The notes under the pieces were generated by a model that did no database searches, was not told the origin of the DNA, and worked only from the letters and a program-made list of their open reading frames with translations. Made by a program: the position numbers and the translations under genes. Positions 47,116 through 59,697 of a DNA stretch of 64,000 bases are shown piece after piece. The stretch is from Raphanus sativus. Its lineage: Eukaryota; Streptophyta; Magnoliopsida; Brassicales; Brassicaceae. Location: assembly GCF_000801105.2 (NCBI RefSeq), contig NC_079514.1:47868515-47932514 (forward strand), read 5' to 3'. Numbering within the stretch: position 1 is the first letter of the stretch; each line of letters opens with the position of its first letter.

Positions 47116-50100
47116 TTTTTTATTCGGGAAAAAATGTTTTCTCTTTCATGTGTTGTTAGCGTTTTGCTAACGGTTATATTTCAATTTCAACACGCGATTA
47201 ACGGTTTAATTATATTCTAAAATTTGTGTCGATTTATTCTGAAATCAAACCGGTTCTGCAATTCACCTCTTAAACCGAACCGATTCTTGTCCACGTCTCT
47301 GACTAGTACGCCGTCGTTTTCCATGTCTCTGTTGTTTGGCAGTTTCCAATTTTTTTTTTTTGTAACTCAAAATGGAGGTAACAACCATGTTTTGCCAAAA
47401 AAGGTTATTGTTGTATGAATATCTTTCTCTTTTATTTATTTTCTCCTTTAGATACAATCACATCAAAAAAAATCTTATTCACTAAATTTTACATGAAAAT
47501 TTCTACAACTACAATGTAACCAATCATTTTCATTTTACATATTTATCAATTTTCAGAGAAATTTTATACTTATTTAAGAAGTTTTTTTTTTTAACTCAAA
47601 TTCACAAAGATATGATACACATTGATAAGGATTTTCTTAAACTTATTAAAGAAAAAATGTTACCCAAAATACTTCAAAAAAAGAAAACTCAAATAATATT
47701 TGAAATTTTTTATATAAGATTTTTTAATATATTTTTATATATCTATAGAATAAGTTCTAATTGTCATTTACCTCATTAGTGAAACATTTTTTTATCATTT
47801 TGACATTTGAATACTTACTTTTGAAAATTATCAAAAAAATATATAGAAAGAATGATATAGGGTTTAATTGGAATACTCTATTCAATAAACGGGATATTTG
47901 ATGTAAAAAAAAAGAATGATACAAAGGTTGATTGGAATTAGTTGTAGTTTTATATTTTTTGCTGTAAAATTAAAGTTGTAAATTTATTTGTTGTGGCTGT
48001 GTATTTATTTGTGGTAAGATTTTAGCTGTAGATTTGAAAAGATTTAGTAACTTACATAAAATTCTTCTAAAACCAAATATAATAGATGAAGCTGTTTTGG
48101 AATCATAAATACAATTAACAAAGGTTTTAAGTTTTAACCCCTCATGAAACTATTTCTTTCAGTGATCTTGTTATCTATATTATCAAAACTAAAATTATAT
48201 TTTTGTATTGTTTGGAAATATGGATAATAGGATAAATGAAAATTGTTTGAAACACTGATAGCAGTTAAATAATTTTTTTATTTACACATTTAACTATTAC
48301 ATTTACAATAAATTAAATATTTTGATGTATTTTTATTTACATATTCTATCACTACATTTAAAATCAACTTAAATTAATTAGTTATAATGTTTATCGTTTC
48401 TTTGTAGGAAAATAAAAACACAAAATGAATTATATAGTTTATAAAAACCTATTTAAATATATTATTACCTTATTTATTTTAGTCAAATATAAAAAAAATT
48501 CAAGACTTTAATTTTCAAGAAAACAAAATATCATAAAATTAATAATAATTCATAGAAAACTAATGCAAAAATAAAAATAAATTAGTATGTTGTTTCAAAT
48601 TAAAATAAACTAACAAAAAACAACAGGTTAATATATAAATAGTACAATTAGATCAAATTGCATCAAGTTATAATTTTTAATATAATATTATGTACAAATA
48701 AAAAAGTAATTATAAACATATATGTTATAAAATAATATATTTTTTACTAAATATGTAGATTATAAAACATAAAATTTTAATTGGGATTTTTTTTAAATAA
48801 AACCAATAGTTTATGAATTTACATTGAACGCAAGTTAAATAAAAAATATGTGCGGAGGCACGGGTCAAGTTGTAATATTTTTTTTATTTATGATCACATA
48901 AAAAGGCTGAGCATAAAATCCGTAACCCAAAATCCGAACTGAATGCGAACTGAAAAATCAGATATGTATCCGGTTTGAAATATAATAAATACACGAATAT
49001 GTCTTGTAAGGTGGTATAAAACATACGTGAACCAGAAGTGTTATTAACCGAATTTGAAAACCCAAAAGATCCAAAAAACCGATTCAAATGTCCAAATTAA
49101 TATACAATATAAAAATATGAAACATAAATATATACTTTACATATTCAATTTCATATTTATTTTCTAACAATAAGTATTAAAATTTTAAATAAGTATCCTA
49201 AATACTCAATTATATATAAATAAGTATATAATTTATGTTTTTTTTTGTCAGCGACATAACATATATTTTTATGTTTAACTTTTAAATTTTAGATTTTACT
49301 TTGGGTATATTCGAACCGATCTAATCCGAATAATATACGATTACTTTATGGGTTCTAGGTATTGATACAAAACTGATCCGAAACAGACGTGTTATATCAG
49401 AACCCAAACCGTATTTACAAATTTACTAAAATAAAACTTAGGAAGTGTTATAAAACAGAACCAAAAATATGAAATATTGGATCCGAAGCCAATGGGTATA
49501 ACTGCTATATTTATAAACACATAGTAAATATATATATTTCTTATTTTGTTAAAACAAGGCAAAAGGATACATCCGAATTATATTACACATGTAAATGGCA
49601 AATAGATTTTCATCAGATATTTAGGGTGTTTATGCTAGTTTCAAAGAACAATAAACCATGATTTAATTATAGCATATGTAAATGCTATATTTATAAACAC
49701 ATAGTAAATATATATCATATCTTTGTGAATTTGAGTTATATGTTGGGTCTATTTATAATATGGTCTGTTCTTTCTTTTAGGTTCCTAAAACCAAATTAAA
49801 TTTTGTGTTAATTTGTAGTTACCAATTTGACAATTTTTACACTATTGATAAAAAAAGAATTCATAAGAGTTTTTATTTCAAAAAAATAAAATATTACAAA
49901 ATCAAATATTATAAATAATCACTATTTAATAATATTTTAAATTTAATTATTAAAAATATTTTTAATTAGTAATTTAATTTAATTTGTGACACCCCTAAAA
50001 CAAATTTCTGGGTCCACCACTGATTGTGAAGTCCGTGAAACCCATGAAAACCCTCAAAACTAAAAAAAAAAACTTGAAGGTCAAGTTAATCTCAAAATAT

Positions 50101-52330
50101 TCTTAGCATATTTACATTAACGTTTAGGAAAGTTATCATTATCTAGTATTAACATTATGATAATGTTACTACTATATATATGCATCTTGTATTCTCTTAT
50201 CAAATACAACACAATAATATATCATATTTTATTCTATTTTACACATTAATTAAACATCTGATAACAACAACATACCACAATCTTCAAACCACGTAAATAA
50301 AAACAACGATTCAATCTTCCTATATATTAATTAAGAAGTCACTTAAATAGATTTTCTTATGTTTCATTCATATGTGAAGTCTAGAATTAATTCTCTTAAT
50401 TTAACTGGTTGTTGGTATTTAAATTTACACTTATTTAGTTAAAAATTTTAAAAGGAAACTAACCCTAGAATTACCTAATATAATATATCTTACCAAACGA
50501 ACAACTAAACATATTAAATATTGATGAATCAACATAATTTATTTATATAAACAATTAAATATCATATATTACACTATAGAAAATATTAATTTATATAAAT
50601 ACATATGATATTATAGAAATAGTTACATAAACCATTTTAAAACATATTTCTATTAATAGTGAGTACAGTAAATCATAAATGCAGAAAACTAATTAACCTA
50701 AATCTAATAATATTTTCTATACTCACTCACTATATATATATTTCCTAAAAATGTGTCCAACGAATGCAAACAGTCAAATATACAATTTAAAATATTCATT
50801 CATTTTTCAATGATAAATGTTGATACTATAGTAGAGTTATCACTTATATCTGGTGATTCTAAACTCTAATTTTTTTTTTTGTATTTTAGTAATAGTTTAA
50901 CAATTATATACATACCGAATATTGTATAGGATAATGTTGTAGATACAAATTATTTTATATTATTACTTTTATACGTCCTTTTACATTATGTAATAACAAA
51001 TATATTGAACAATTGTGAAACATTAATTATTAAGTATATAATTAAATTGTCGCAAATCACTCTTGTTTATAACCTATCATTTTATGTTAAGTAAAACTAG
51101 ATAATCATATTATCTATTTTATATAATTAAATTTAAATAATACTAATATAGATATATATATATTTTAATATGGGTATCAATTAATTGAGACTTCATAATC
51201 ACGGTTTTATAATCATTCATATCTTTTTGTAACAAATTTTTAAAATCATTGATAACAATTTTCAATGTGGAAATTTTAATAAGTTTATAGTTTATAAATG
51301 TACTTGAAGATTCATTGCAAACTAAATTTAAATATTTATGTATTCTTATATGGTATATAGTTTATATATATATATGTGTTATTTCAAATATTTATTAAAT
51401 AAGACTTTTTACTTATATAGTTTTAAGATCATATGTATCTTGTTATATAAAAATGTGAAACTATTGATCATAAACTTTTAACATAAGAATTTTAGCAGTT
51501 TTAGTAATTTATAGTCATTTAAAAAAATTTAAAATATAATATACAAAAAATCTAATTTTAATTTTATAGTTAATCTGATTGTTTAATTTACATTAATAGT
51601 ATAAAATTAAACAAAAATTACGGAGGAGACAAAAATTGTTATCAAATCTTTATTATTAAAATCATTCATTGTCACATATATTTTTCATAACTAATGTTGT
51701 GATTATATGTAACACTTTAATTTTATTTTATGATTAATTTAAAAAATAGTATATATTTAGATGGACCAATACATTTTTAAAAAAATTCTGAAAATCATTA
51801 TGGCGATGTCTGATCACGGTAACTACATTCAAAAGTTGTAATGCTCCTCGATTAATATATAAGGGATTCACGAATTTATTTTTCACATTAAAATAGAAAA
51901 TGATTCAATATAGTTCCTCACTTTCGACTCTCCCAAGTCTATTACAAACATTAGTTATGAAAAATCAGAAAAACTGTAAATCAATTTTAAATACTCTAAT
52001 CTCATCAGAAAGAAAAAAAACGAAAAAAAAAATCCAAACATTAGATTTTTGTTATTTTCACAAAAAGTGGCTAGAGAGAAAACATGCATATGGTGGTTTG
52101 CATATCTAAACATTAATTACAGAGATCTCACAAAATTGATAGTAGCTAGATTCTATATTCCCCCTTTTCAAATTAATTACGAAGATCTCTTTTATCATTG
52201 ACTGTAGTCTGCAATCACCACAAAAATATATACGAAGATCTCTTTATTATCCTGTATCAAAGGAAAATTCGTTGGCATTAACGTAATTGTCGTGTCTAGA
52301 GTCACGACCTCGACTGTAATCCCTCATGTC
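47116..52330. other. Long AT-rich stretch with transposon debris, no genes seen
   Basis: The longest frames are short and random-looking. A hAT-type right terminus (CTGGGTCCACCACTG, 50008-50022) is present, but its left partner was not found. Near 48840-49110 a patch with CCGAA/AACCGA-type words resembles old repetitive DNA. The region is heterochromatin-like in composition. Confidence 0.5.
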
Positions 52331-52339
52331 CCAAATAGT

Positions 52340-52368
52340 CAAATCCAATCCAATCCAATCCAATCCAA
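52340..52368. repeat. (CAATC)n microsatellite
   Basis: Five or so perfect CAATC units about 220 bp upstream of the hemerythrin gene. A shorter similar run lies at 12029-12043. Confidence 0.85.
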
Positions 52369-52584
52369 GTCTTATGTATTTATACTTATTTTTGGTATGA
52401 AACTAAATAAAATGTAATTCAATTAAATTATGATTATAATAATAAAAATAAATAATGTTTCCTAAGCTTTTGGGTTTGATAACAATGGCGTGACACTGAA
52501 ACCTTTTTATCTTCTTCTCAACAAATCTCATCTTCTCTTTCTCACTCCAATTGCTTGCTTGCAGCTCACTCCATCCCTCAAAAA

Positions 52585-53733
52585 ATGGGAAACTGCCTCC
52601 CCAATTCCACAACCAAATCCACCGCCGAGATCTCTCCGGTGACGACGGCGAAACCAACCTCCACCGTCACGGTGAAACTCACCGGTCCGCCGAACAGTCT
52701 CTCAACCTCTTACCTCCGCTACGCCCTCCTCCACAAGAAACTCAACCTCCGCTTCGTCCCCTCGGAAAACCAGAAACCGACGATCCACGTCGGAGCAGAG
52801 ACGGTGTCGGGATCCCGGGAGGTTCTGCTCCGTTACATCGAGGACAAGTTCCCGGAGCCGCCGCGGCTCGCGCTCCGGAAGTTCAACCTAGAAGAAGGCT
52901 TCGACGACGAGGCGACCCCGCCGGTAGTGAAGGCGATCTGGCTCCAGCACAGGAGCGTGACGTGGCACGTTGAGAGGATGGTGAGGTGGTCTGAGGATCT
53001 GGCGGCACGTGGAGGGAGGAGAGCCGTTGATGCTTCGGTGGGGACGCCGAAGATGGAGATTAGGAAGTTCGCTAAGAGCTATGGGCAGTTGCTGGAGGTT
53101 ATGGTTGAGCATGCTCAGATGGAAGAGAGGGTTCTCTTCCCTCTTCTTGAATCTGTTGATCGCGGTAATAATAATAATAATTAAGAGTTTTTTTATTTTT
53201 ATTTTTATTTTGATGGACGGTTAAAAGTTTTTTTTGGTAGGGATGTGTAAAAGTGCTAATGAAGAACATGGGAGAGAGTTGCCGATGATGAATGGGATTA
53301 AAGAATATATTAAATCGATTGGGGTGATGGACTCTGGGGTCTGTTCTGAGGAGCTCTTTAGTCTTGCTTCTCGTTTCAAATCATTGCAGGTAACAACAGA
53401 ACAAATCTTCCACTTGTTTTTTTTTTGTGCTTTTGTAATGAAATGGCCGAGATTGTTGTTGTGTGTAAGCAGATGATGTGTAAAGCACATTTTGAAGAGG
53501 AAGAGAGAGATTTGCTACCGATGGTGGAAGCTGCGGAGATGGGGAGAGAGAAGCATAAGAGGTTGATGAATCAAAGCTTGGAACTTATGAGAGGGAGTCA
53601 CTCTAACGTGTGTGATTTTCTACTCCAAGGTCTCACTCCTCAAGATGCTATGCAGTATCTCGACTTGCTCATGGACTTTGCTGATCCTAATTTCATCTCA
53701 TCTTTTATCTGCCGACAAGACATTGCTGACTGA
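52585..53733 (+). CDS. Hemerythrin-like domain protein (At3g54290 orthologue), three exons
   Basis: Predicted intracellular 329-aa protein. Exons: 52585-53164, 53241-53389, 53473-53733. The N-terminal third (about 35-95, PPNSLSTSYLRYALLHKKLN... to YIEDKFPEP) resembles a glutaredoxin/GST-like fold used as a leader domain in this family. Two hemerythrin-type helical units follow. Candidate metal ligands are in IWLQHRS, EHAQMEER, NEEHGREL and CKAHFEEEE, all of the H-x(3)-E or similar pattern that binds a di-iron centre. The start was set at the methionine of MGNCLPN; MGNC would suit N-myristoylation. Intron 1 starts after CGCG with a run of TAA units. The exact role is unknown to me. Confidence 0.9.
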
Positions 53734-54039
53734 TTCTTTTCTTCTGGCTCAAATTGTGAAAACTGTTATTGTGTTCGGTGAAGTGAGTTTGGTGTAAATA
53801 TAGTCAGATTAGAGGCTTCTTTGTTTCTTATCGATACAGACAAAAAAAAGGTTATGAACTTATAAGAGGGGAAGTGATTAGAGGCTTCTTTGTTGAAGGT
53901 TACTTTGATTTTATCCCTGTTTATTGCTAAGAGCCGAAACTGGTTAATTCAAGAAAACTAGGTCTTGAATCTTTGTCTGTTAGGGAGATTTGTTGTCTCA
54001 TTTTCTCTTTATTACATGTCTTAGTGTCTCAAGACTTGA
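53734..54039. other. Hemerythrin gene 3' flank
   Basis: Contains the probable 3' UTR. A short segment (AGAGGCTTCTTTGTT) occurs twice, at about 53810 and 53880. Confidence 0.45.
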
Positions 54040-54267
54040 ATCCAGCAACCTGGTCATTATCCTCTGACCCTTTCTTCGTAGACGCACCACCACACAGAAA
54101 ATACCCGATTATTGAGGATACCATTCATCTGGAAACTTGAAATCAAAATCAATTATTATTACCGTTTTCTAAGTTTCAGCTGAAGCAAATAAGTCTAGCA
54201 ACTGATCAGTGTTCATTGTCCTCATACTAGCATTCTCAGCATTGATCACCGTATTGGCAGCCGACAC
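54040..54267 (-). pseudogene. RGD3: RGD3/BTAF1 (At3g54280) relic: C-terminal exons
   Basis: Read on the minus strand, 54267-54170 encodes a stretch matching the conserved C-terminus of Mot1/BTAF1-type SNF2 ATPases (NTVINAENASMRTMNTDQLL), and 54094-54040 encodes a following GGASTKKGSEDNDQVAG stretch after a short intron-like gap. The downstream codons and the rest of this exon set are absent. The fragment lies where At3g54280 is expected from synteny. Confidence 0.8.
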
Positions 54268-54572
54268 TTTGAATTGTCAAGTGGGCTGAGAGTATGAATT
54301 GGGCTGAGAGTATGGGCCAAGATTCATGGTATCCTTATTCTGAGATGACCCATTAACTTCTAGAGAATTAACTTTTCGGGGATAAAGTGAAGAGTGTAGA
54401 TCACAAACTTGAGTGGGGTATATATCTGCTGATTTATTGTGATGACACTTGGCAAACACCCATACAAGCAACCTGTTTTTCATATGGACACTAACTCGAT
54501 CCTAAAGTACGTGTGTTGTGTTATATATGTAACACATAGTTTGTTGTGTGTTTGTTAACCAAAAAGAAGAGA

Positions 54573-55048
54573 ATGGCGGCTTTGTTTATTGCTAAGAGAG
54601 GAATCATAAACATTTACAGAGCATCGCCGAGACACTACAACAACAACACCACTCTTCAATCTTCTCGTTGCTTCTTCACCTCTCAAGTAAGATGGGGATC
54701 ATAAACATATGTTCTCTTCTTCTACCTTGATGCACTTTTTTGTATTATTTTCTACAGGGAAGCGGCGATGGGGGAGGAGAATCATCTGCGAGTGTGAATG
54801 AGGCGAGACAAGAGGCGATGGGGACAAGTACAGATACTAAGGCTCCGGATGTTTCAGTCAGTTACGCAGCAGATACTGCGAAAGAAGGGTTGAAACGAGC
54901 CACGGAACTAGCCAAGGAGGATAGGGAAGACCCTCCTTCAACGGAGGATGCAGCAACAACGGTTGCAGGCGGTGAGGATGAGAACGAAGAGAACGTGACC
55001 GTGGGTGAAATAGGAACAGTTAAAGGGAAAATTCAGTCTTCAAGCTGA
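54573..55048 (+). CDS. Small acidic protein with mitochondrial-type presequence, two exons
   Basis: Exons 54573-54686 and 54758-55048 encode 134 aa. Residues 1 to about 38 (MAALFIAKRGIINIYRASPR, then a CFFTSQ end) look like a mitochondrial targeting presequence: basic, hydroxylated, no acids. The mature part is hydrophilic, rich in Ala, Glu, Asp, Thr and Gly, with a VSYAADTAKEGLKRATELAKE helix reminiscent of LEA-type repeats. I do not recognise the family with certainty; a LEA-like mitochondrial stress protein is one possibility. It sits on the opposite strand between two fragments of the RGD3 relic. Confidence 0.75.
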
Positions 55049-55259
55049 GAAAAATATTTTATGTATGTTTAAGGACAAACAAATTAATAATGTCTTTTAA
55101 TGCCTTTTAGAATGTTAAAACTATTTAATGTTTAAGGACAAATATGTTTTTGTTCACCTCTAATGAATAATCCACTCAAGTAGCTAAATGGAAGAGATGT
55201 GAAACTCTTACTCCTTGGTTACAAGCACAAGTCCAAATATAAATTCAAAACTATTCTAC

Positions 55260-55565
55260 CTGATGATCACGAATAGGATTCCAATCATGCTCCATAAATA
55301 CAATTCTGTCAGCAGAGGTAAGGTTCAACCCAAGTCCACCAACTGAATGAGGAAAAAGTAAAGAAGTTTCAATTATAATTACAGTATCTACTCTAGATAG
55401 CAGAAGAACTACAGTGCTGAGTAGAGAAAGCATACCGTGTGTTGTCAGGAGCAGAACATCAATTGTGGGATCTGAATTGAAAGCCTTCACAATCACAAAC
55501 TTTTTCTCCGGTAACTGACCCATCCAGTCTCATATATGTGACGCTGCTTTCAAGAATAAGGCATA
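55260..55565 (-). pseudogene. RGD3: RGD3/BTAF1 relic: two SNF2 helicase exons
   Basis: On the minus strand, exon A (about 55560-55436) encodes the segment around SVTYMRLDGSV and KAFNSDPTIDVLLLTTH. Exon B (55342-55260) encodes VGGLGLNLTSADRIVFMEHD (helicase motif V region) to the donor after HQ. The intron between them keeps GTATGC and a CATTCAG acceptor. A net 2-bp loss within DGSV/PEKKF, near 55506, breaks the frame between the start of exon A and its remainder. The continuous 90-codon frame at 55251-55523 simply reads through the intron. Motif VI and the connecting exons are gone. Confidence 0.85.
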
Positions 55566-56910
55566 AACAGAATCAGCATGGGTATTTGTGTACATCCGCC
55601 TGGAGTGGAGAAACTAATACATGATTGGATAGATGATTAGAAAAATTCACATGGGGAAAGGAAGAAGATGCAGTTTCACATTTGGTTAGATAGGATTTCT
55701 TCTTCTCATATCAGCTCAGACACATGGATTGTAACATTTGACAAGCACGATTCAATAATTTCTTTTAAGATATAAGAGCAATCCTTTGAGTCAAGTAAAC
55801 TTCAAACCTTGATCTTGTTTGCCTCACCAAATTGCTAATCACCCTTATCATATTATATTCATTTTGTGTGTAATGTCCTGCTTCATAGTTTCTCTATGTG
55901 CCTATCCTGAGTGAGGAAATGATTTAGCAGACACTGCTGCCATCTAAACTGTTTTTGATGTGTTTATTATAAGTCAAATTAATACAAGTAGATTTCTAGG
56001 AAGGTGCTGTGGATTTGTTTGATCTTAAAGTACAAATACGCTATGGGGTGAATCTTATTGTTGTTTCCACATTCAAAGCAGGTTCGTGAAAAGTTTCCTT
56101 TGTTCCTTGAAGATGATTGGAAAATATGTTGATTTGGTTATTTCCTCACCATAATGGGATATTATAGAACTTTTGCTTCCATGTTCCAATGTTTTGGTCT
56201 TATTTGTCTTTCGGTTGTATTCAGAGGGAAAAGTTCGGTCTTGTTGTACAAGAGAATTATTGAGTTGTCAGGTAACCTGTCCTTTTCAAGTTTCTCAAAC
56301 GAATTGGTTGTTGACTAAAACAAGTATTAAAAAATCTGAAAATGGGGTTTAAAATTGATAAAGGAGGAAAAGAAAAGGCTGACGTGGATGCACATCCACC
56401 AATCTTGGTTAGATGATTCCTGCTCAGATGATCAAGAAACATAGATTTTCTGAATCTGTACCCTGACATATTATGATACCTGTTTGGTACAGAAGCTACC
56501 AATAGAGCATAGTGTTTGTGTTATGTATTGGCTTCATGAATACTCTTTTGCATATCTTGAAAAGTATAATTAAATAAGGAAGACTGTCCCCTAATTGGTA
56601 CGTCTTTGGATCAAAATTGGTTTGTTTAGGACCCGTTAGTTCTCTACAACAAAACCATACACTTCTTTGGTTTATGCATCTGATAACTCATGTTTTGCTT
56701 CTTTTTTTCAATTTTTTTGTCTTGCACTTAAGAAAGAACTCGGTTTGGTTCTTTTCTGGTTTACAGGGATTGTTTTGTGCTATATCGGTTTGGTTCGGTT
56801 TTCTTAACCACAACGTGATTACTCGCGAATCCCGCCTCGGATACTGTAATCTAAAAAGGATATGATGATGGAGATAAGAAAAGACGCAAGTTACGGAACA
56901 TGATTTAAAG
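55566..56910. other. Region between the RGD3 relic and the Harbinger MITE
   Basis: No intact gene. A minus-strand frame (56257-56502, 81 codons) has no domain I recognise. The stretch may contain other decayed RGD3 or At3g54270 sequence, but nothing could be aligned from memory. Confidence 0.4.
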
Positions 56911-56916
56911 CATTAA

Positions 56917-57534
56917 GGTGCCGACTGGTTTTCCCGCTACCACCCGCAAACGCAGCTTTTGCGGTTTGTAGCGGTTGTTGGCGTTTCGAAACAATCACAG
57001 AAAACGCTACAAATCGCTTCAAACCGCTCCGAACCTCTTAAAATCAAAAGCTGGTTCCAGCTAGCGTTTGCGGTTGCGGGCGGTTGCGGGAGGGTAAACT
57101 TTTTTTCTTTAAAAACAGAATAAATAAAAATAATACTAAAAATATCCAATAAAAATTTTAAATTGAAATAATAGAAATTGTAAAATATATTCATATTATA
57201 TTTCAATTTATATTATAAAATTCAAAACTAAAATATTTTCTATAAATTTTTAAAATTGAATAATATGATTTTATAAATATAAATTTTATATTTATCATAT
57301 TATTATGATTTTTAATATTTTTATAATTACATAAAATGTAAATATTGTTAAATTATTATTTAACAGATGTTGCGTTTTGTAGTTTACCAGTCATAAGAGT
57401 CCCGCAAACGCAACAATTTCTAACAGCTATACCAGTCGTACAAATCTCTAAAAAACGCTTAAAACCGCAACCATCCGCACCCGCAAACTCCCGCAACCGC
57501 AACCGCAACCGCTGCGGTTACACCAGTCAGGCCC
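56917..57534. mobile_element. PIF/Harbinger-like MITE, copy 2, in the TBL36 promoter
   Basis: Inverted relative to copy 1 (11084-11695) and nearly identical over its full length. Ends are GGTGCCGACTGGTTTTCCCG and the inverse of GGGCCTGACTGGTGTAACCG, with the TAA duplication at 56914-56916 and 57535-57537. Its right end lies 148 bp from the TBL36 start codon. Confidence 0.9.
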
Positions 57535-57682
57535 TAAGTCTTGTCGTAACTACTAATTACCACACTTTCCGTAATTAACGCCTTTTCACTCTATCCATCT
57601 TTTTTCTTGCTTATCTTCTTTATAGTATTGTTTCTTTCTCCAAGCTCACTCACTCACACTAGCTTAAGTCCGTTTACTCAAA

Positions 57683-59697
57683 ATGGCTACCTTAAACACT
57701 CGAGTCTTCGTCATCTTTTCTCTCTGTCTCATACTTAGCAAGAAAGCAACGTCGCAGCTTGATGAGTTATGGCTAGTCGGCGACGACGATGACGATCCAC
57801 TGAGGGCGTTGCAGACAAGGCACGAAAGAACGGAGGGGAAGTGTGATTACTCAGAGGGAAAATGGAGCTACGATGAAACGTATCCTCTCTACGACTCAAA
57901 CTGTCCGTACTTGAGCTCTGCGCTAAGTTGTCAGAGAAATGGAAGGCCTGACTCTTATTACCAGAAATGGAGATGGGTCCCTAAGTCTTGCTCACTTTCA
58001 AGGCACACAACCACACTACTCTCTACTTCTACTTATTTTTAACCAGTTTAGGGGCTATTATCTATAAGAAGACTCGGTTAGGTTATTATATTGGCTCCAA
58101 ATGGTAACTGATGAGGACTAAATGGTATAAAGATGATTAGAATACAAATTGAAAATAGATTAATGTTTTCATTTCTCTACAATGTAGTAATCTAACGTTG
58201 AGATATTATGAAATTGTGTTTAAATTTTTGAAATTAAGGTGAAGATACTATGATCTAGGGATTTACTTCTCAGCTAGTTTTCCAAACATAGTTTGTTAAC
58301 CACAATTTGCAAGTTTAGGCTATTATATTGGCTATAAAGGGTAACTGTATGAGGACTAAATGGTATAAAGATGATTAGAAATATACATATAGAAAAATAG
58401 ATTTGTGTTTTCATTTCTCTACAATGTAGTAAACTATGGTTAAGTTATTATAAAATTGGGTTTAAATTTTTGAAAGAAATTAAGGTTAAGATATATAAAG
58501 GGTTAATATACTAGTATGATCTAAGTGATTTATTTCTCAGCTAGTTTTTCAAACAGAATCTTTTAACCACAACTTTTGTTCTTACAATCTCTCTAATTAT
58601 TGATGGTTGGTGTTTAGGTTTGACGCATTGAAATTTCTGGGGAAAATGAGGCAAAAAAGAATAATGTTGGTAGGAGATTCAATAATGAGGAACCAGTGGG
58701 AATCTCTTGTCTGTTTGGTACAGTCTGTGCTTCCCACTCATCGTAAGAAGCTCACTTACAATGGTCCTACAATGTCTTTCCATTCTCTGGTAACAATCAT
58801 ATCTCTTTTGGATCACATTTACATAATTGGTTTGTAAAAAGCAACTAATAAGTTTGGTTACCACAAGGACTTTGAGACATCAATTGAGTTCTGTTGGGCT
58901 CCTCTGCTTGTGGAACTCAAGAAAGGAAATGACCGTGAAAGAGTGTTACATTTGGACTCAATTGAAGACAATGCTAGATACTGGCGAGGTGTTGATGTTC
59001 TTGTGTTCGATTCTGCTCACTGGTGGACCCACTCACAGAAACGGAGTTCGTAAGCCATCAACAAAACCTTTATCAGCTTTGGTTTAAATGCAAATGACTA
59101 AATATATAACATTAAAGTTTTGACAATAACAAGAGTTATCGATGATTTTAGGTGGGACTATTACAAAGATGGGAACAAGCTTTACAAAGCTATGAACCCA
59201 ATGGTTGCTTATGAAAGAGGACTAACCACATGGGCTGAATGGGTAGAGATTAATCTTGATCCATCCAAAACCAAAGTCATTTTCCGCACAAGCTCACCAA
59301 GGTCTACTTCTCATCCTAATCTCATAACGTTACTTATATGAAAGCAAAGTTGATCATGTACATAAAAAAATGCTTTGGCAGAGAGAGTGGTCAAAAGTGC
59401 TACAACCAGAGACATCCATTGCCTTCTTCTAGCGAACCACATGTTCCTCAACAATCAAGAGTGTTGAAAAAAGTTCTTACGAGAATGAAATACAGAGTGT
59501 ATTTGCACGATATCACAACAATGTCGGCGTACAGGAGAGACGGGCATCCATCGGTGTTTAAGAGAGCTATGGGTGAGGAAGAGAAGCACCATCGTTTCGC
59601 TGGACCTTCACCAGATTGTAGTCACTGGTGCTTGCCTGGTGTCCCGGATATCTGGAATGAGATGCTTTCTTCAATTATCTTAACCAAAGCTGCATGA
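57683..59697 (+). CDS. TBL36: TRICHOME BIREFRINGENCE-LIKE 36 (At3g54260 orthologue), five exons
   Basis: Predicted Golgi cell-wall polysaccharide O-acetyltransferase of the TBL/DUF231 family, 379 aa. Exons: 57683-58002, 58618-58789, 58868-59049, 59152-59301, 59382-59697; the phases join correctly. A hydrophobic N-terminus (about 5-25) acts as signal or anchor. The TBL domain starts near KCDYSEGKW. The catalytic GDS motif is at 126-128 ([13 protein letters not shown]) and the DxxH motif at 353-356 ([15 protein letters not shown]). Intron 1 begins with GC rather than GT (AG/GCACAC at 58003) while its acceptor is normal; a GC-AG intron is the simplest reading. Otherwise the gene looks functional. 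Substrate unknown. Confidence 0.9.

Noticed and set aside
55251..55523. Continuous 90-codon minus-strand frame with SNF2 similarity as a real small gene
   Set aside because: Its middle third is a retained intron with clear GTATGC donor and CATTCAG acceptor, and the 5' part of the exon is in another frame. It is a gene relic.
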